A stretch of 64,000 nt of DNA from Chondrus crispus (GCF_000350225.1 NW_005179073.1:1-64000); one strand, 5' to 3'. Positions 22,310 to 33,527 are shown, counted from the stretch's first letter. Translations and numbers: made by a program. Notes: generated by a model not told the origin, from the sequence alone.

Positions 22310-22930
22310 TTATGATAGGCGAAAATCCTTGTGTCGTACTGGTGGGTTTTGGAAGGAGGTGTAGGAAGTTATGCGGTTGAATTTGTGTACGAAATCCTTG
22401 ACATCGTGGGGATCTAGTGAGATAAGTTGGACACCTACTGTAGATGTGACTGGATTGAAGCGTAGTCCGTCAATGAGAAATTCTACAGGTGTTCTTGGGT
22501 CTGATATAGAGGGGTAGCGTGCCGCTATCATTTTGGTTCTGATTGTTTCATGGGCTGTGATGTATTGAGAGAGTGTCATGTCAGGTAGAAATACGGTTTG
22601 TTCCGCGAGTTGCTTCAGGTACTTGTGATCGGAAGTGTTCGTGGTGTCAAGGTGTGCAGTAATTGCTGTTATGAGTTCGTAGGGTGTAGGGTCGCTGGTC
22701 AGTGTGATGATTAAGTTGGCAATCTCGGGTGGGATAGATGATATGATTTTGCCGATGAGATAGTGTTTGTTGCGCCGAAATTCTGCCTGTTGGTTTGGAT
22801 CTTGGGGTACTTCGGGATTGCCGATGATGTGGTTTATGCAGTCGATGGTGTGAGCTGCGGCGCGAATTGCTACGAGCCATGGGCCGTAGTTGGCTGTGTC
22901 GAGTTTGGGAACGTCTGAGCGTTTATCCAT
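22310..22930 (-). pseudogene. Copia 2 gag
   Basis: A 206-residue gag fragment beginning MDKRSDVPKLDTANYGPWLV, with YLKQLAEQTVFLPDMTLSQY typical of Copia gag. It is closely related to the gag of Copia 3. Confidence 0.85.
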
Positions 22931-23078
22931 GTTGCTGAGGGCTGGCTGGAGCCGGGGAGGTGGGAAGTATGTCAGTAGTGCGGTGAGATGTGAGGGAGGA
23001 GGGAGGAGCCTTCGATGGCGGAGGGATCGGGTGTGTGACGTCGTGTTAGGGAGTGGTTAGCGAGTGTTGCCCATAACC

Positions 23079-23178
23079 TGTGTGAACATGAGACCGATGT
23101 CCTTTATTTCCTCGTCGTCGCTCTGTGCGCCTACCTATATTCGTACACTCAGGACAGTCTGTCCTGTGCGGTCTGACA
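23079..23178 (-). repeat. 5' LTR of Copia 2
   Basis: Begins TGTGTGAACATGAGACC and ends GGTCTGACA, followed by CCCCT of the interrupted tandem array. Confidence 0.85.
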
Positions 23179-23450
23179 CCCCTCACACCCCGTTCCCCTC
23201 ATAAGGAGAAGTGAACACGTGTACTTTACAGAAAAAGTGAACACGTGTAATAACGAGTCCCCTTTTTTCTTGCTTACACCTAGACTAACGTCTACAAACT
23301 AACGTCTAGGTACTGACGCAATCAAATTTTGAAGCTGATTCTTTGGAGAAGATTTGCAAATTGAAATGGGAAGCCTAAAATGAATTCTTCTTTAAATTAT
23401 TGTTAGATGGCCCAAATATAGCCATTGAGAAGGGTACTCGAAACGCAATA

Positions 23451-25071
23451 GAGCATAGTACAAGGCGCGAAATTTGCATAAATACACCCCACATCATTGC
23501 GATAAAAGCACTTTTGACACTGCCTCGAGAAGCCGATAGGGCATGAACCATGGTACGCGCGTGCGTGAGCGCAAATCTGAAGCCCAATTCTACCAAACTA
23601 AAAAGCACTCCAAGTTATCCCACAAAAGGTGGGCGAAATTAGCATATGAACACGAAAAACCATATGGTACAGTAACTTGCAATGTTTATTGTGAAGCGCT
23701 AATACTTCGTACGGCCACCTTTCTTCTCTAGTACCTCCACAAGGCGCCGAGGAATTGATTCGTAGAGCTTATTTAGGTACTCCTCGGAACTAGAACTCCA
23801 ACAATCTATGATTCTATCAGCGAGGTCTTTTAGGTTGCAAAACTGACGCCCATGCCTGTAAACACGGCGGGCAAGCAAGCCCCATACAATTTCGATTATG
23901 TTCAAGTCTGGTGACTTCGCTAGCCACCCCAACCACTTGACATTTTTCGACGAAAGCCAATTCTTGGTGTAGTTTGATCGATGACAGGATGCCCCGTTTT
24001 GCTGAAATGTCCATTCTTCACCGAATGTGTCAGCAGCGAATGGTAGCCGGTCCTCTTCCAGTACCTCACAGTAGAGCGTACAGTCTATGTTACCGTCAAC
24101 ACGGACCAGATGAGATGGACCATAGCAAGAAATAGCTCCCCACAGCATCAAAGATTCTCCCTGGTGCCTCGTCGAAAAGACTTGTTCCTTTCGCCTCAAG
24201 TCGTGCCAATAGCATGCCAACCCATCTGGCCCATCTAGGTTGAACTTTTTCTCGTCCGAAAAGATTACCCCGCGCCAAAATGCGTTTCTGTTCTCCAGCA
24301 TCTTTTTGCTCCATTCCAGTCTGGCACTCTTGTGCCTCTGGAGCATCTGCGGACGCAACAGCATTTTCTTGTACTTAAAATGCGGTGCGTCACGTAGTAT
24401 TTGCTGAATGCGACGGACGCCCACATCAATTTCAAGGCTCACCTTCAGCTCCCGGCATGATTTTTCTCCCTTACTGGCATCTCGCAGCAAAAGCTGCGTT
24501 TGCTTCTTAGAAATTTTTGTTGCGTTGCGAGTGCTTTTGCGTCCGTCAACCCGCTTTGGGTGATTCAAAAAGTTGTGTACAGCACCTGGGGACCTGCTGA
24601 GCGTGCGAGCGATCTCGCAAACGCTCAAACACTCCTGTTTCATGGCCACAATCTGCCCCTTCTCGAAGTCTGACAGTAGCTTTCTGCGAGGCATTTTTCC
24701 TTGCGATGCGAAGTTTTTTAGGTACACACAATGTGCATTGCTTATGTATCTAACTATACCAGTCACCAAAATTGTTATTCTTTCGGTTTACCGCCAACTT
24801 GGCATGGCAGTAAATGCTGTATCGTATGGTTTTTCGTGTTCATATGCTAATTTCGCCCACATTTTGCGGCATAACTTGGAGGGCTTTTTTGTTTGACAGA
24901 ATTGGGCTTCAGATTCGCGCTCACGCACGCGCGTACCATGGGTGATGCCCTATCGGCTTCTCGAGGCAGTGTCAAAAATTGCTTTTATCGCAATGATGTG
25001 GGGTGTATTTATGCAAATTTCGCGCACTGTACAACAAAGTTTGTTACAACAAAGTTTGTTGTACTATGCTC
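23451..25071 (-). mobile_element. Tc1-like DNA transposon with long inverted repeats
   Basis: The element is flanked by TA on both sides (23449-23450 and 25072-25073). Its ends are inverted copies starting GAGCATAGTACAA. The terminal repeats are about 220 bp (23451-23672 and about 24823-25071), with scattered substitutions and one short tandem duplication (ACAACAAAGTTTGTT twice, 25030-25062) near the right end. It carries one transposase gene on the minus strand. Both ends survive and the frame is open, but the transposase lacks a catalytic Asp, so it is probably inactive. Confidence 0.85.
23699..24694 (-). CDS. Tc1-like DD34E transposase, catalytic Asp replaced
   Basis: 331 residues from the MPRRK start, which I prefer to the longer frame starting at 24769 because Tc1 transposases are about 340 residues and usually open with a short basic helix-turn-helix region. 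Residues 5-50 form the first HTH (FEKGQIVAMK...VCEIARTLSRSPGAV) and a second HTH follows. The catalytic DDE domain has D147 (VIFSDEKKFNLDGPDG), then FQQNGASCH at 230-238, where the family has a QQD-type motif so position 233 is Asn, and SPDLNIIE at 261-268 with E268. Exactly 34 residues separate N233 and E268, matching DD34E spacing. Replacement of the second Asp should abolish cleavage. The whole element is otherwise intact in layout. Confidence 0.9.
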   Translation of the reverse strand: MPRRKLLSDFEKGQIVAMKQECLSVCEIARTLSRSPGAVHNFLNHPKRVDGRKSTRNATKISKKQTQLLLRDASKGEKSCRELKVSLEIDVGVRRIQQILRDAPHFKYKKMLLRPQMLQRHKSARLEWSKKMLENRNAFWRGVIFSDEKKFNLDGPDGLACYWHDLRRKEQVFSTRHQGESLMLWGAISCYGPSHLVRVDGNIDCTLYCEVLEEDRLPFAADTFGEEWTFQQNGASCHRSNYTKNWLSSKNVKWLGWLAKSPDLNIIEIVWGLLARRVYRHGRQFCNLKDLADRIIDCWSSSSEEYLNKLYESIPRRLVEVLEKKGGRTKY

Positions 25072-25073
25072 TA

Positions 25074-27100
25074 TTTGTTGAACAAACTGCGCGCAGCTGC
25101 CGTGTAGTATTCATTTCAAAACAATATAACTACGGCAGCGGTAGACGCGAGCGGCTGCCGACGTGCCAACAATAAATGGCACTCCGCTCCGTCCGTCGCC
25201 CCCACAGCACCCGCCACATGTTGCGCCCACCCTGCCTCGCCCGCGCCCCGCTTCCAACCCCGCACACATGCCGCGCGAATGCTCCGCCACGCCCACCTGA
25301 GCCCCCTTCACACGCTCCCTCACCTACAGTACAATCACCTCCTCCCGACTCGCCAGTCGGCATACACCCGCCACCAAATTCATGCCCAAACCCGCCTCAA
25401 GTTCGCCGCTACCTCAACTCGCAACCCTCGTGCGTGCTTTCCACCTTGTGCCGTGCCCTGCCCCTCGCCCCATCTCGCCGCCCGCGTGTCATCCGCAGCG
25501 CCCCCCCATTTCTCGCCCGCCCGCCCTGAATATACGAGGCATCGCTCCTTCAACACACTCTGCGGTTTCCGAAGCGCGCTCACACAGCAAGCTTGAAGGC
25601 CATCATTCTCAAGAGCGAAAGCAAGGTTTCGTGGCAACAAGTGCTGGTATTCGATTGCTCGATGGGATAGAAAAGTTCGGTGCTCACAATGATCATAGTC
25701 TGCGTCGTACTACAGTGCAGACAACTGCTCTGTCGTGCCAATAGCCTTGTGGTAACGGTTTTCTCGAAGAAATGATGCATTAATACTACTCTTTCCAGCA
25801 TGGAATTATTTGCCTCTCGAATAATCCGCCTCATAGATATACAGTAGCAAGTAGTCGGTTCTAGTTTGAGCGTATATTGTGAAGATGGTTTTCGCGTTTA
25901 TAAAGTTCTAGGAGAAAATGGGACGCACGCAAAGACAATCTAACATTGACCGGGTACGCTTCACAAGAAAGTGTTTAGCTTATAGAATCCTCTCTCAAGT
26001 ACACCATTCTGCAGTGCAGAAGAATAAAAACACTACGAAACCATGCAATAGTAAACCTATCTCGGTCTTCATTCAAATAGCCTCTCTCAGACATTGAAAT
26101 TACGCCCGTGTTTCGAGGTCTATGGTGAGAAACCCAATTTGACGTTTGCTGCTGGGGCCATCTTTTTCTTGAAGCTATTCAGACTTTCCCAGCTTCTTTT
26201 TTCCATGACGACCAGCCGCGTTGTGAGTCATACAGCAGCGTGACACCGAAGGAGATGTTCTTGTGACATTGCTTTTGCAATTGCTGCCAGTGAGGAAGGG
26301 GCTCGCTGAAAGAAACCTTGCTGTTCACAGCCTCCAGATGCCATCCATCAGTCGAAGGTGCGACTTTTATGGGCCTTGACATGTAACATACAGCGGGGCT
26401 TGTGCCGTGATATCGAGACTCGATGAAGTTCTTTAAAGAAGCACTACAATGCAGTACACGTGAATGGCATTCTAGCCCAATGGAGTCTCGCTTATCCAGT
26501 GCGATGGAGAGAAGCAATTATTCAGCACAAAGTGTCTTCGCTCAATGTTCCTTGTGAAGCGAGAGAAAATGACTTATGGCAATGAGAAATGACTTATCGT
26601 GGGTCTCATGCTCAAGCATCCCTCCTTATGGGGACAGGGTTGTTCTGGGGATGAATTGGTACAGTAAGTCCCTATAGAAACGTGCAGAGCTACTTACACA
26701 CTTCAGTAACCTGTCGAACGTAGGAGGTAACCATACAAGCGTGTAGCCGCTGTCTTCTTCTACAACAGTGCGGTAACATCCCGGATATTGCTTAGACCGC
26801 TGGCCCCTCAGAGAATGGGCTTATTAATCGCTCTACCGTTTCGAGCGAGGTGTCAAACTTGAACTTGCCGATATGATCTAGAAATATAGTTAGGAGGTGC
26901 TCAACCCGTGCCACTGAAAGGGACATGTGGGTTGCTTGTGAGCGACAACGGTTTTCACTCTTGGAAAGGATTATATCTTGATCCCCATTACCCTTGCAAT
27001 TAAAGTAGTGGGAGCAGCACCTCTGACTTGTTGCAGGGGTTTCGACTGAGAAGTCTCGGAAGATATGAAAAGACTTCGCAGACGCCTTCGTCCTCATCAA
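25074..27100. other. No recognised gene; C-rich tract
   Basis: 25170-25540 is strongly C-rich on the plus strand and yields proline-rich frames that I regard as composition effects. Minus-strand frames at 26179-26517 and 26792-27133 look somewhat protein-like but match nothing I recognise. Confidence 0.4.
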
Positions 27101-27104
27101 GGGA

Positions 27105-27110
27105 TATAAA
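27105..27110 (+). promoter_or_regulatory. Putative TATA box of the GH45-like gene
   Basis: GGATATAAAGG lies about 120 bases upstream of the ATG at 27227, a reasonable core-promoter position with a short leader. Confidence 0.4.
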
Positions 27111-27226
27111 GGAGACTCAAACGACCACCACATCCTCCTATTCTCGCATCAACAAAGCAATACATTCCAACGGAAGTTCGCCAACCGCCTTTGTTATCAT
27201 TTACTGCATCATCAGGATTCGTCGAT

Positions 27227-28397
27227 ATGGACTTTGATAGAGCAGTTTACTTCCTCTTCGCCACGGCGATAATTGCTCTCTTCTCGGCAGCACAGGCTGG
27301 GAGCAGTGTTTGCAGTGGCACCCAAGGTGGAAATGAGTACATGTGTGTAGATTGGTCCTTCGGCTCTGAACTGATGGCCTTCAAACAGTATCAATACAAG
27401 CAACAGACGGGTCAGGATGTGTTATTTGGTGTTGGATCGTACGGTGCTCAGAACAATTTCAACATTGGAAAATGCTACAAGTTCAACCTCAATCCATCTA
27501 CAAAGCCAATCATCGCACAGGTAACCAACTGGGGGGCTGACATTAGTAGCAACCAGTTCGATATGGTAAGTTGATCGTTTCTCATACTGGTGGCAAAGGT
27601 GTTGAGCATTTCTGATGAATCTGACGTACTTTATTCCCTGGCTCCAATATTCTCTGAGAACGCAGCAAATGGGTGGGGGAGGGTTCGGGGTCTGGAATGC
27701 ATGCTCAGGACCGACCGATAAAACGGCCAGCGATAATCGCCCATGCAACACGAATGACTATCTGGATATTGCAGTTAGACCGCAGTTCGTTAGCGGCAAG
27801 TCTGAGTGGGGCCGGAGATGCAGAGGCCATATCTACCGAACAGGTTGCAGATCACTACCAAAATGGCCGGCCACTCTCGATTATAGGCCAAGGCCTGCAG
27901 GATCTTCCACGAATGAGCCCAATCTGCGCACTCTTTGCAAACGTTCGTTTGACTGGGGTGCGAGAATTAACAACGGGAACAAGCAGATCACAGGAGGTCA
28001 ACGCGTTCCTTGCCCTCAGCAGCTTGTTGAGATTACCAACCTGAAGCGCAGAGATGATAGTAGATATGAACAGATGCCTCGTGGAACGCTCACCAGTACC
28101 ATGGATTGCTGCTCGCCTGCATCAGCATACCCGTGCGTTACTATGGGCAACAAACTCTTACCGAATCGCAACAGGATCCGTCCTTGTACAAGGGATGGCT
28201 ACACTCGCGTGTAGACTTGTGCTCTCCTGCATGCCGAGCAACATGTAGGGTTGTCTCCTGGCTACGAGTGCGGACACGCTCCGAGTGCAGATATGTGCCC
28301 CGAGGCTTGCCTAGGACATTGTGATAAAAGGGAGTGCCCCCTGGCCAGGAGACAGGTGGAGAGGGATGTGCGCCGTATGTATAAAACATCGCCCTGA
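27227..28397 (+). CDS. Secreted GH45-like (double-psi beta-barrel) protein with permuted motif order
   Basis: Exon 1 (27227-27565) encodes a signal peptide (about residues 1-24, ending AAQA), then CSGTQGGNEYMCVDW and IIAQVTNWGADISSNQFDM. A 100-bp GTAAGT...CAG intron (27566-27665) follows, and exon 2 opens QMGGGGFGVWNAC. The spliced order FD..GGG.G, WG....C..LP, C.RSFDW, VPCPQQLVE, RRDD matches the second half of GH45 endoglucanases. D112 would be the proton donor. The N-terminal family motif T-R-Y-W-D-C-C is not at the start; a similar TSTMDCC appears at residues 256-262, after the RRDD motif. The exon 2 frame ends at TAG 28212-28214, but the same frame reopens with a Cys-rich stretch (GYECGHAPSADMC...CLGHC) up to TGA 28395-28397, so a further intron or a break is likely. 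A cell-wall glucan-directed role is inferred from family. Confidence 0.6.
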
Positions 28398-29512
28398 GGG
28401 CTATCTACTCGGTTCTAACTTTAGAAAAAAGAATTGAAACCAGTCATTCTACCAAAGAAAAATAGAAACAGTCGCCATCAAAGTTGAAAAGAAATCAAAT
28501 TCGCAGGATTTTCTTGTTATGATATCGCTTGGTCCAATAGACGGGGTGCGGGGAACCGTTCCTGTGCACACGCTTCTGTAAGCGACTTCGCATTTTGGGG
28601 ACTACTGTACAGCGCTCACTCCCAATAGACACTAGACCTCATCGTTTTTCGGGGTTGACATTGGTGGTAATAATGTCCACTGTTTCCAAATGTCAATTGC
28701 CAAAAGAGGTGCCTTGTGCGATTTCTTGCTCTGTTTGTCTTCTTTCTGTGTTCTGCGCCATTTTAGAGATCGCAACCCGGCGAGTATTGATACTAGCAGG
28801 CGTTCATCAAGCATTAAGAATTGATTTATTCGGGTTTTGAAAGTACAAACATTTTTAACAAACATTGCAGTCAAACAGTACCGCTTGAATCTCCGTAAGC
28901 ATATGTAAGAAAACTGACGTGCGTGGTGGCAATGATTCCGCGCAGATGACAGCATTGACAGCATTGAGAGAGAGTCCCTTCCGTCTCGCTGTATTCAAGT
29001 GAAGCTTAGTCGTGGATGACTAGCTTGGGCAGATGACGTCGCATACATGTTTTTAGATATGTATCGGAGGCCGATGCTGCACTGCACAGCGATTTATGTC
29101 CTCGTGTGGAATGTATATATGTTGGTTACACTCAGAAATGGGGCATCTTGTACAAAGGGTAGCCGTACTCATTTGAGCCTCACTGCGTGACACATATTTC
29201 TCCCGTTATGTGCATTTCAACGTTCACGCAACCGAGCTTAATCATCTGTTGGTGTACATGACCTTCGCTTGACGCCATATGAAGTCAACTGCTTTTGCAT
29301 CAGCGCCCTCATCTGCGGCCAGTTTTCACCAAGGCACTTGGGCCAATCCGCTCGAGCATTCTATCCTTATGGGGTGTGTTGGAGCACGGAGCCTTAAAAC
29401 GAATCCAACCACAATGCTCCGAAACGTGTACTTTATGGGAGATTACTACAAATTGTGGGACATGTTGACATCTAAATGTGTCAGCAAGAGTGTTTCTATC
29501 CTGTCGGTACCA
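28398..29512. other. No recognised gene
   Basis: Short frames on both strands without motifs. It lies between the GH45-like gene and the 3' end of oxidase/ATP-grasp copy 1. Confidence 0.5.
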
Positions 29513-29518
29513 GCACTC

Positions 29519-31948
29519 TCACTCAACAATCATATATTCTTCACTGTTGATGCGCTCGAAATCACGTGCAAGGCTCTTCATGTCAGTATTGCTGATAACA
29601 AGCACAAGAGCAATATCACGCATGCTTGTAGGTGTGCTCAGGCGCTTGCCCGGTACCGCCCTCCAAGACACAGAGGATATGGTTGAATCCAACTTGGGAA
29701 TTTGCATTCTTTTCACTACCCCGGCCTTGGGCGGATGTATCGAATACGCTGCGTAGCGCCTCATCTCGGTGCTCTTGAATTTGTGCAGTGGAGTCTTATG
29801 TCCCATTTGCATGAGTAGACTGGTCTCCTCGAGTGCAACGCCGGAACACTCCTCGATAACCTTACCCACAGCGCCTCCTGCAGCACGAGCAGCGACTTCC
29901 ATGAGCACCGGCTGCGCGGTGCCACTCTCCAAAAAGAAATCAATGTTGAAAACGCCATAGTCCTCGCAGTAGTCCCGCAGCTGATACAGCACGGCTTCCG
30001 AAAATTCCTCAAGCTTGGCGTACAGGGCGTCCGTCGGGGGCACGATAATGTTTCCAAGCTGGTGGCCTTGTAGGTATTCGTCGTTGGGGCGGTTGTGACG
30101 CATGGCGAAGAAAAGGCTGCTTCGTCCATCCACACGGACAACGCTTGTGTTGAACAGCTCTCCCGCAATGCGCTCGTCAATCTCAAAAATCGAGTCCGAG
30201 CATACGTTTGCCTCGCACCACTGCAAAAGTTGGACGCTCCCATCCAGGCGCCAGGTTTTTTCGCTGCCCGCACCGACCACGGGCTTGATGAAGAGCTTGT
30301 GTCCTACAGTATCCATTACTTCTCGGACATATCCGTCCGGGTCAGAGCGAAATTTCTCAGGACTGAATACCACGTAGTTGGGGATGCGCACGGGTCCATT
30401 CTGTCCAATGGCCTTCTTGGTGGCATTCTTATCGAAGAAGGGCAGCATAGAATGAGAACTAGCCCCAGGGATTCCCAAGGCATCGCGGACTTGTCCAGAC
30501 AACAGGATTGAGTACTCATCGTTGGTTGCAATTCGGCATTTGTCCGGACGAAGTGCGCATGAGGAAAGAATTTCACTGACTGTTGCGACAAGAGGTTTCA
30601 GCGCGTACAAGTCGACGACACGGATCAAATCAAAATGGATAAACTCATGGGCAGGGACCTTTGCCACCCCACGCCGACTAGAAATCAAGACTAAGTTATG
30701 CTTCATGAATCGAATCTTTTCAATTTGCGCCCTGAAAGGCAGCATGTCGTGCAGTAGAAACGTAGTTGGACGGCTGGCGTCCAGCTTTTGTGAGATATTG
30801 TCAATATGGGGCGTATCATGAAACATTTCTTGCACAAGACTGACGACCTTTTCAGCACAACCCCAAGACAGGGTGACGCCAGCACCACCATGGCCGTAGT
30901 TGAGCACGACATTGGTGCCAGGAATGCGGTCGAGAAGGACGTTCTTATCAGTGAAAGGACGAAGTCCGGTGCGGACATGTTCCTTGGGATCAAGCTCAAG
31001 GGGCCTGAGAGCTGGAAGAAGATCAAGACAACCCTTGTACATCTGGTCTATGATCGGGTCGTCGAGGGAGAGATCCTTGTCCCATTGATTCGGCTGAGCC
31101 AGTCCTCCGAGAACGACGTGGTCCTTCCCTCGAGGAACAATGAACACGATGTCTTGTTCTGAACTGGAGCCCTCCTCGTGGCTGATGCAGTGAGCCGCCC
31201 TAATAGCTCCGTTAGGTTGTTTAACCCGAACAAGGGCTCCCCGCAGAGGATACATGTGAGTGTCACCAACGATGTCGATGGCCCCAAGACCAGGAGATAC
31301 GACGATAGCGTCGGCCTTGTAGCGCTTGCGGAGTGTGTCCTCCTCTAGAAGCACATGACTGTCGATGCGCTCTTGCAACAATATGCAGCCCTTATCCCTA
31401 GCCTGCTGCTGCAACCACGGCATGTATTTGTCCGTGTCAACCATGGGCGCCATGTGTTTGTAGCAGTCCTTGATGTTGTTTTCCACGAATTGTGGATCAA
31501 CGCCCTCTGGGACGATGTGCATACCTCTTGCAAAGCCATCAACCTTGTCCTTGAGCTCGTTCATCTTCTTGAGATTGAAGCAACACTTGTCCACAGAAAA
31601 ACGAAAGTAGAAGAAGACATCTTGCAGGTAGACACCGCATTCACCCTCTCCATAAGTTGAATGCAACTCTTTGAACTTGTCGTAGCTGACCATACACCAG
31701 TGCTTGGAGGATGATAGCGAGCGAGGGTCTCCATGCTGACCGCAAACAGCTGGGGGCCATTCCCAGAGAGCACCCGCTACGTTCGATGTGATGTTTTCGT
31801 AGTGCTCAGCAACTACGGTTACGTCAAAACCTGCTTCACGCAGACCGATGGCGGAGGTGATCCCGACGACTCCGCCGCCGATCACAAGAACGCGACGGGC
31901 CCTCCCATTGGGCGGGCGGGTTGCAATTTCGATTTGACTCAATGTCAT
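29519..31948 (-). CDS. D-amino-acid-oxidase-like/ATP-grasp fusion, copy 1
   Basis: 809 residues from ATG 31948, intronless. I chose this start because the paralogue at 51096-53525 has an ATG at the exactly corresponding position. Residues 19-400 resemble D-amino-acid oxidases: FAD-binding VLVIGGGVVG (20-29), LWEWPPAVCG, TGLRPF (327-332) and NYGHGGAGVTLSWG (350-363). Residues about 410-800 resemble an ATP-grasp ligase: DKNATKKAI (506-514), KLFIKPVVGAGSEKTW (551-566), FNIDFFLE and LMEVAARAAGG (682-692). Aligned by eye with pig DAAO, the substrate-carboxylate Arg (R283) falls on Leu (NVLLDR) and Tyr228 on Phe (VFIVPRG), so the substrate is probably not an ordinary D-amino acid. The fusion suggests oxidation of an amine followed or preceded by ATP-dependent ligation. 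The substrate is unknown. Confidence 0.85.
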   Translation of the reverse strand: MTLSQIEIATRPPNGRARRVLVIGGGVVGITSAIGLREAGFDVTVVAEHYENITSNVAGALWEWPPAVCGQHGDPRSLSSSKHWCMVSYDKFKELHSTYGEGECGVYLQDVFFYFRFSVDKCCFNLKKMNELKDKVDGFARGMHIVPEGVDPQFVENNIKDCYKHMAPMVDTDKYMPWLQQQARDKGCILLQERIDSHVLLEEDTLRKRYKADAIVVSPGLGAIDIVGDTHMYPLRGALVRVKQPNGAIRAAHCISHEEGSSSEQDIVFIVPRGKDHVVLGGLAQPNQWDKDLSLDDPIIDQMYKGCLDLLPALRPLELDPKEHVRTGLRPFTDKNVLLDRIPGTNVVLNYGHGGAGVTLSWGCAEKVVSLVQEMFHDTPHIDNISQKLDASRPTTFLLHDMLPFRAQIEKIRFMKHNLVLISSRRGVAKVPAHEFIHFDLIRVVDLYALKPLVATVSEILSSCALRPDKCRIATNDEYSILLSGQVRDALGIPGASSHSMLPFFDKNATKKAIGQNGPVRIPNYVVFSPEKFRSDPDGYVREVMDTVGHKLFIKPVVGAGSEKTWRLDGSVQLLQWCEANVCSDSIFEIDERIAGELFNTSVVRVDGRSSLFFAMRHNRPNDEYLQGHQLGNIIVPPTDALYAKLEEFSEAVLYQLRDYCEDYGVFNIDFFLESGTAQPVLMEVAARAAGGAVGKVIEECSGVALEETSLLMQMGHKTPLHKFKSTEMRRYAAYSIHPPKAGVVKRMQIPKLDSTISSVSWRAVPGKRLSTPTSMRDIALVLVISNTDMKSLARDFERINSEEYMIVE

Positions 31949-32087
31949 CTTAGCGAAAACGCGTTGGCTTGATGCCCTTTGTACTGCACAATTTGAAGGG
32001 TTCTGTTTGGAATACTTGTGCACGTGGGAAGGTGAGTAGCAGAATGCTGTCTCGAATAATATAGACATCATGGATCGCGGAGGCTGG

Positions 32088-32094
32088 TTTTATA
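32088..32094 (-). promoter_or_regulatory. Putative TATA box of oxidase/ATP-grasp copy 1
   Basis: The minus strand reads TATAAAA here, 140 bases upstream of the ATG at 31948. Confidence 0.35.
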
Positions 32095-33395
32095 GTGTCG
32101 TAGAGTGTTTCCCTGGAAGCAATTATGGTGTAGTTCTAAGCTCGAAGAAGAGGGATCTGTATGAGAAAAGGAAAATAGAGGAATCAAGAGGGATGTGCAT
32201 GGGGTCTCAATGAGTCACTCTTGATATTTTGACATGGCCTGTGAAAGACAAAGTGGAGATGTGGAGTGCAAGGGACCCTGGCATAAAAATTATATGGACT
32301 GTATGCTCCGTTGGAAATAGATATTCGCAGCACAGCAGGGAATATTTAATGTAATGGATTGTCTGGGTGTACGGACGCGCGCGCGGTATGCAAGGAAAAG
32401 GGCAAGACCTCAGAAAGTTGCTGAGATCGATTCCCCCAAGCCGGAGCTCAGCTTGGGATTTATGTTGAACATCGCACCCTGGGCAGGCAAACTGATTGCA
32501 GGATAACCCTTACAGGGTACTAATTTTTCCAAGAACTCGGGTGTCGCAACACAATGCTTCGGCGTTTGTGGAGCGGTGCAATTGTACTTAAATCTACCGC
32601 TATGAAGGGCATTGGTTCCAAGGAGGCAGAGGAATATCGACGGAATACTACAAGTCTCAGACAGTCATCGTAGATGGAAAGGAGCAGGAAACGTACGAGA
32701 CAGAGAGCTTGGATGCGGCAAACGTACACGCAAGAGGCTAAAGTTATATGCACCCGCGGGTGCGTCGCATGTGATCCACAGCTCCTCCCGACTTTCTCGA
32801 TCCTGTGGCGAATCACCGCTCTTCGACTCGTTTCACTATTTTTCCCTTACACTGTTGAGGGGCAGATCCTTTCGAATAGTATTGCTGTGCAAGTAGAAAA
32901 GTGGTGGTGCACGCAAAAGTCTGGATGCATGTAAGAGTCTGGATGCACGGGCTGGATGCACGGGCAGATGCGTCGCATGCGATTCGCAGTTCCCAAGTCT
33001 GCCCCGAAGCACTGCTTTTCCGCAGGCATCACGCTTCCTGGATGCTTTCCTTCCATATAGTATGGTTCCATATATGGATCCTTAAGGCCATATCGAGGGC
33101 TTCCTTTGGGTACAGATTGAGCATATAATGCCTGCTCAGCTAGGTTCTTTCATAATTCGAGCTCGTTTCTGACAATGAGCTGATTCAGATGCATCTTCAA
33201 CATCAGAAATCGAACACTTCCAACCTATGCTAAGACTCTCATCGCTCGCATCGTGCAGTGTTCTGTGCACGAGGGCAGTCATAAACGGAGATGATGCAGG
33301 GGGTTTTGTACTAGCTGGTCAACATTGTCCCTACCAAACGCCGTGGCCCAGTGGAAGCCTTTTTTGTGAAATATTTTAAGGATCCATACGGAAAA
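32095..33395. other. No recognised gene; partial duplication
   Basis: Two related segments (about 32755-32800 and 32960-33005, both with ATGCGTCGCATG-like sequence followed by CAG and a C-rich stretch) suggest an old local duplication. No coding gene recognised. Confidence 0.35.
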
Positions 33396-33400
33396 TGGAC

Positions 33401-33512
33401 TGATGAATCGTAATCCTCATGGGGGTGTCTTTACTCGTCGTCGCCGTCTCGTGGGTCTAAGTACCGCTGGTGACAGACTGTAATGCTGACAGTCTGTCCT
33501 TGCGGTCGGTCA
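33401..33512 (-). repeat. 3' LTR of Copia 3
   Basis: Begins TGATGAATCGTAAT and ends TTGCGGTCGGTCA; pairs with 39224-39335. Confidence 0.9.
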
Positions 33513-33527
33513 CGCGCGCACCTGTCA

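Larger units (their letters stand above)
18755..23178 (-). mobile_element. Ty1/Copia retrotransposon 2, broken
   Basis: Two ~100-bp LTRs (18755-18854 and 23079-23178) enclose a minus-strand gag-pol of about 4.4 kb. Immediately inside the 5' LTR (minus strand, at 23078 leftwards) is GGTTATGGGC, complementary to the anticodon-loop region GCCCATAACC of a plant-type initiator tRNA-Met; this is the half-tRNA priming known for Copia elements. The target duplication is an imperfect CCCT-type sequence within the tandem array. The LTRs differ at about 6 of 100 positions. Coding parts have a few breaks, but the reverse transcriptase/RNase H frame remains long. Confidence 0.9.

Noticed and set aside
25176-25744. 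Proline-rich frames in the C-rich tract
   Set aside because: Composition artefact; several phases are open at once and none has motifs.
29761-30273. 170-codon frame overlapping oxidase/ATP-grasp copy 1 (and its twin at 51338-51850)
   Set aside because: Conserved only because the true CDS in the other phase is duplicated; no independent family.
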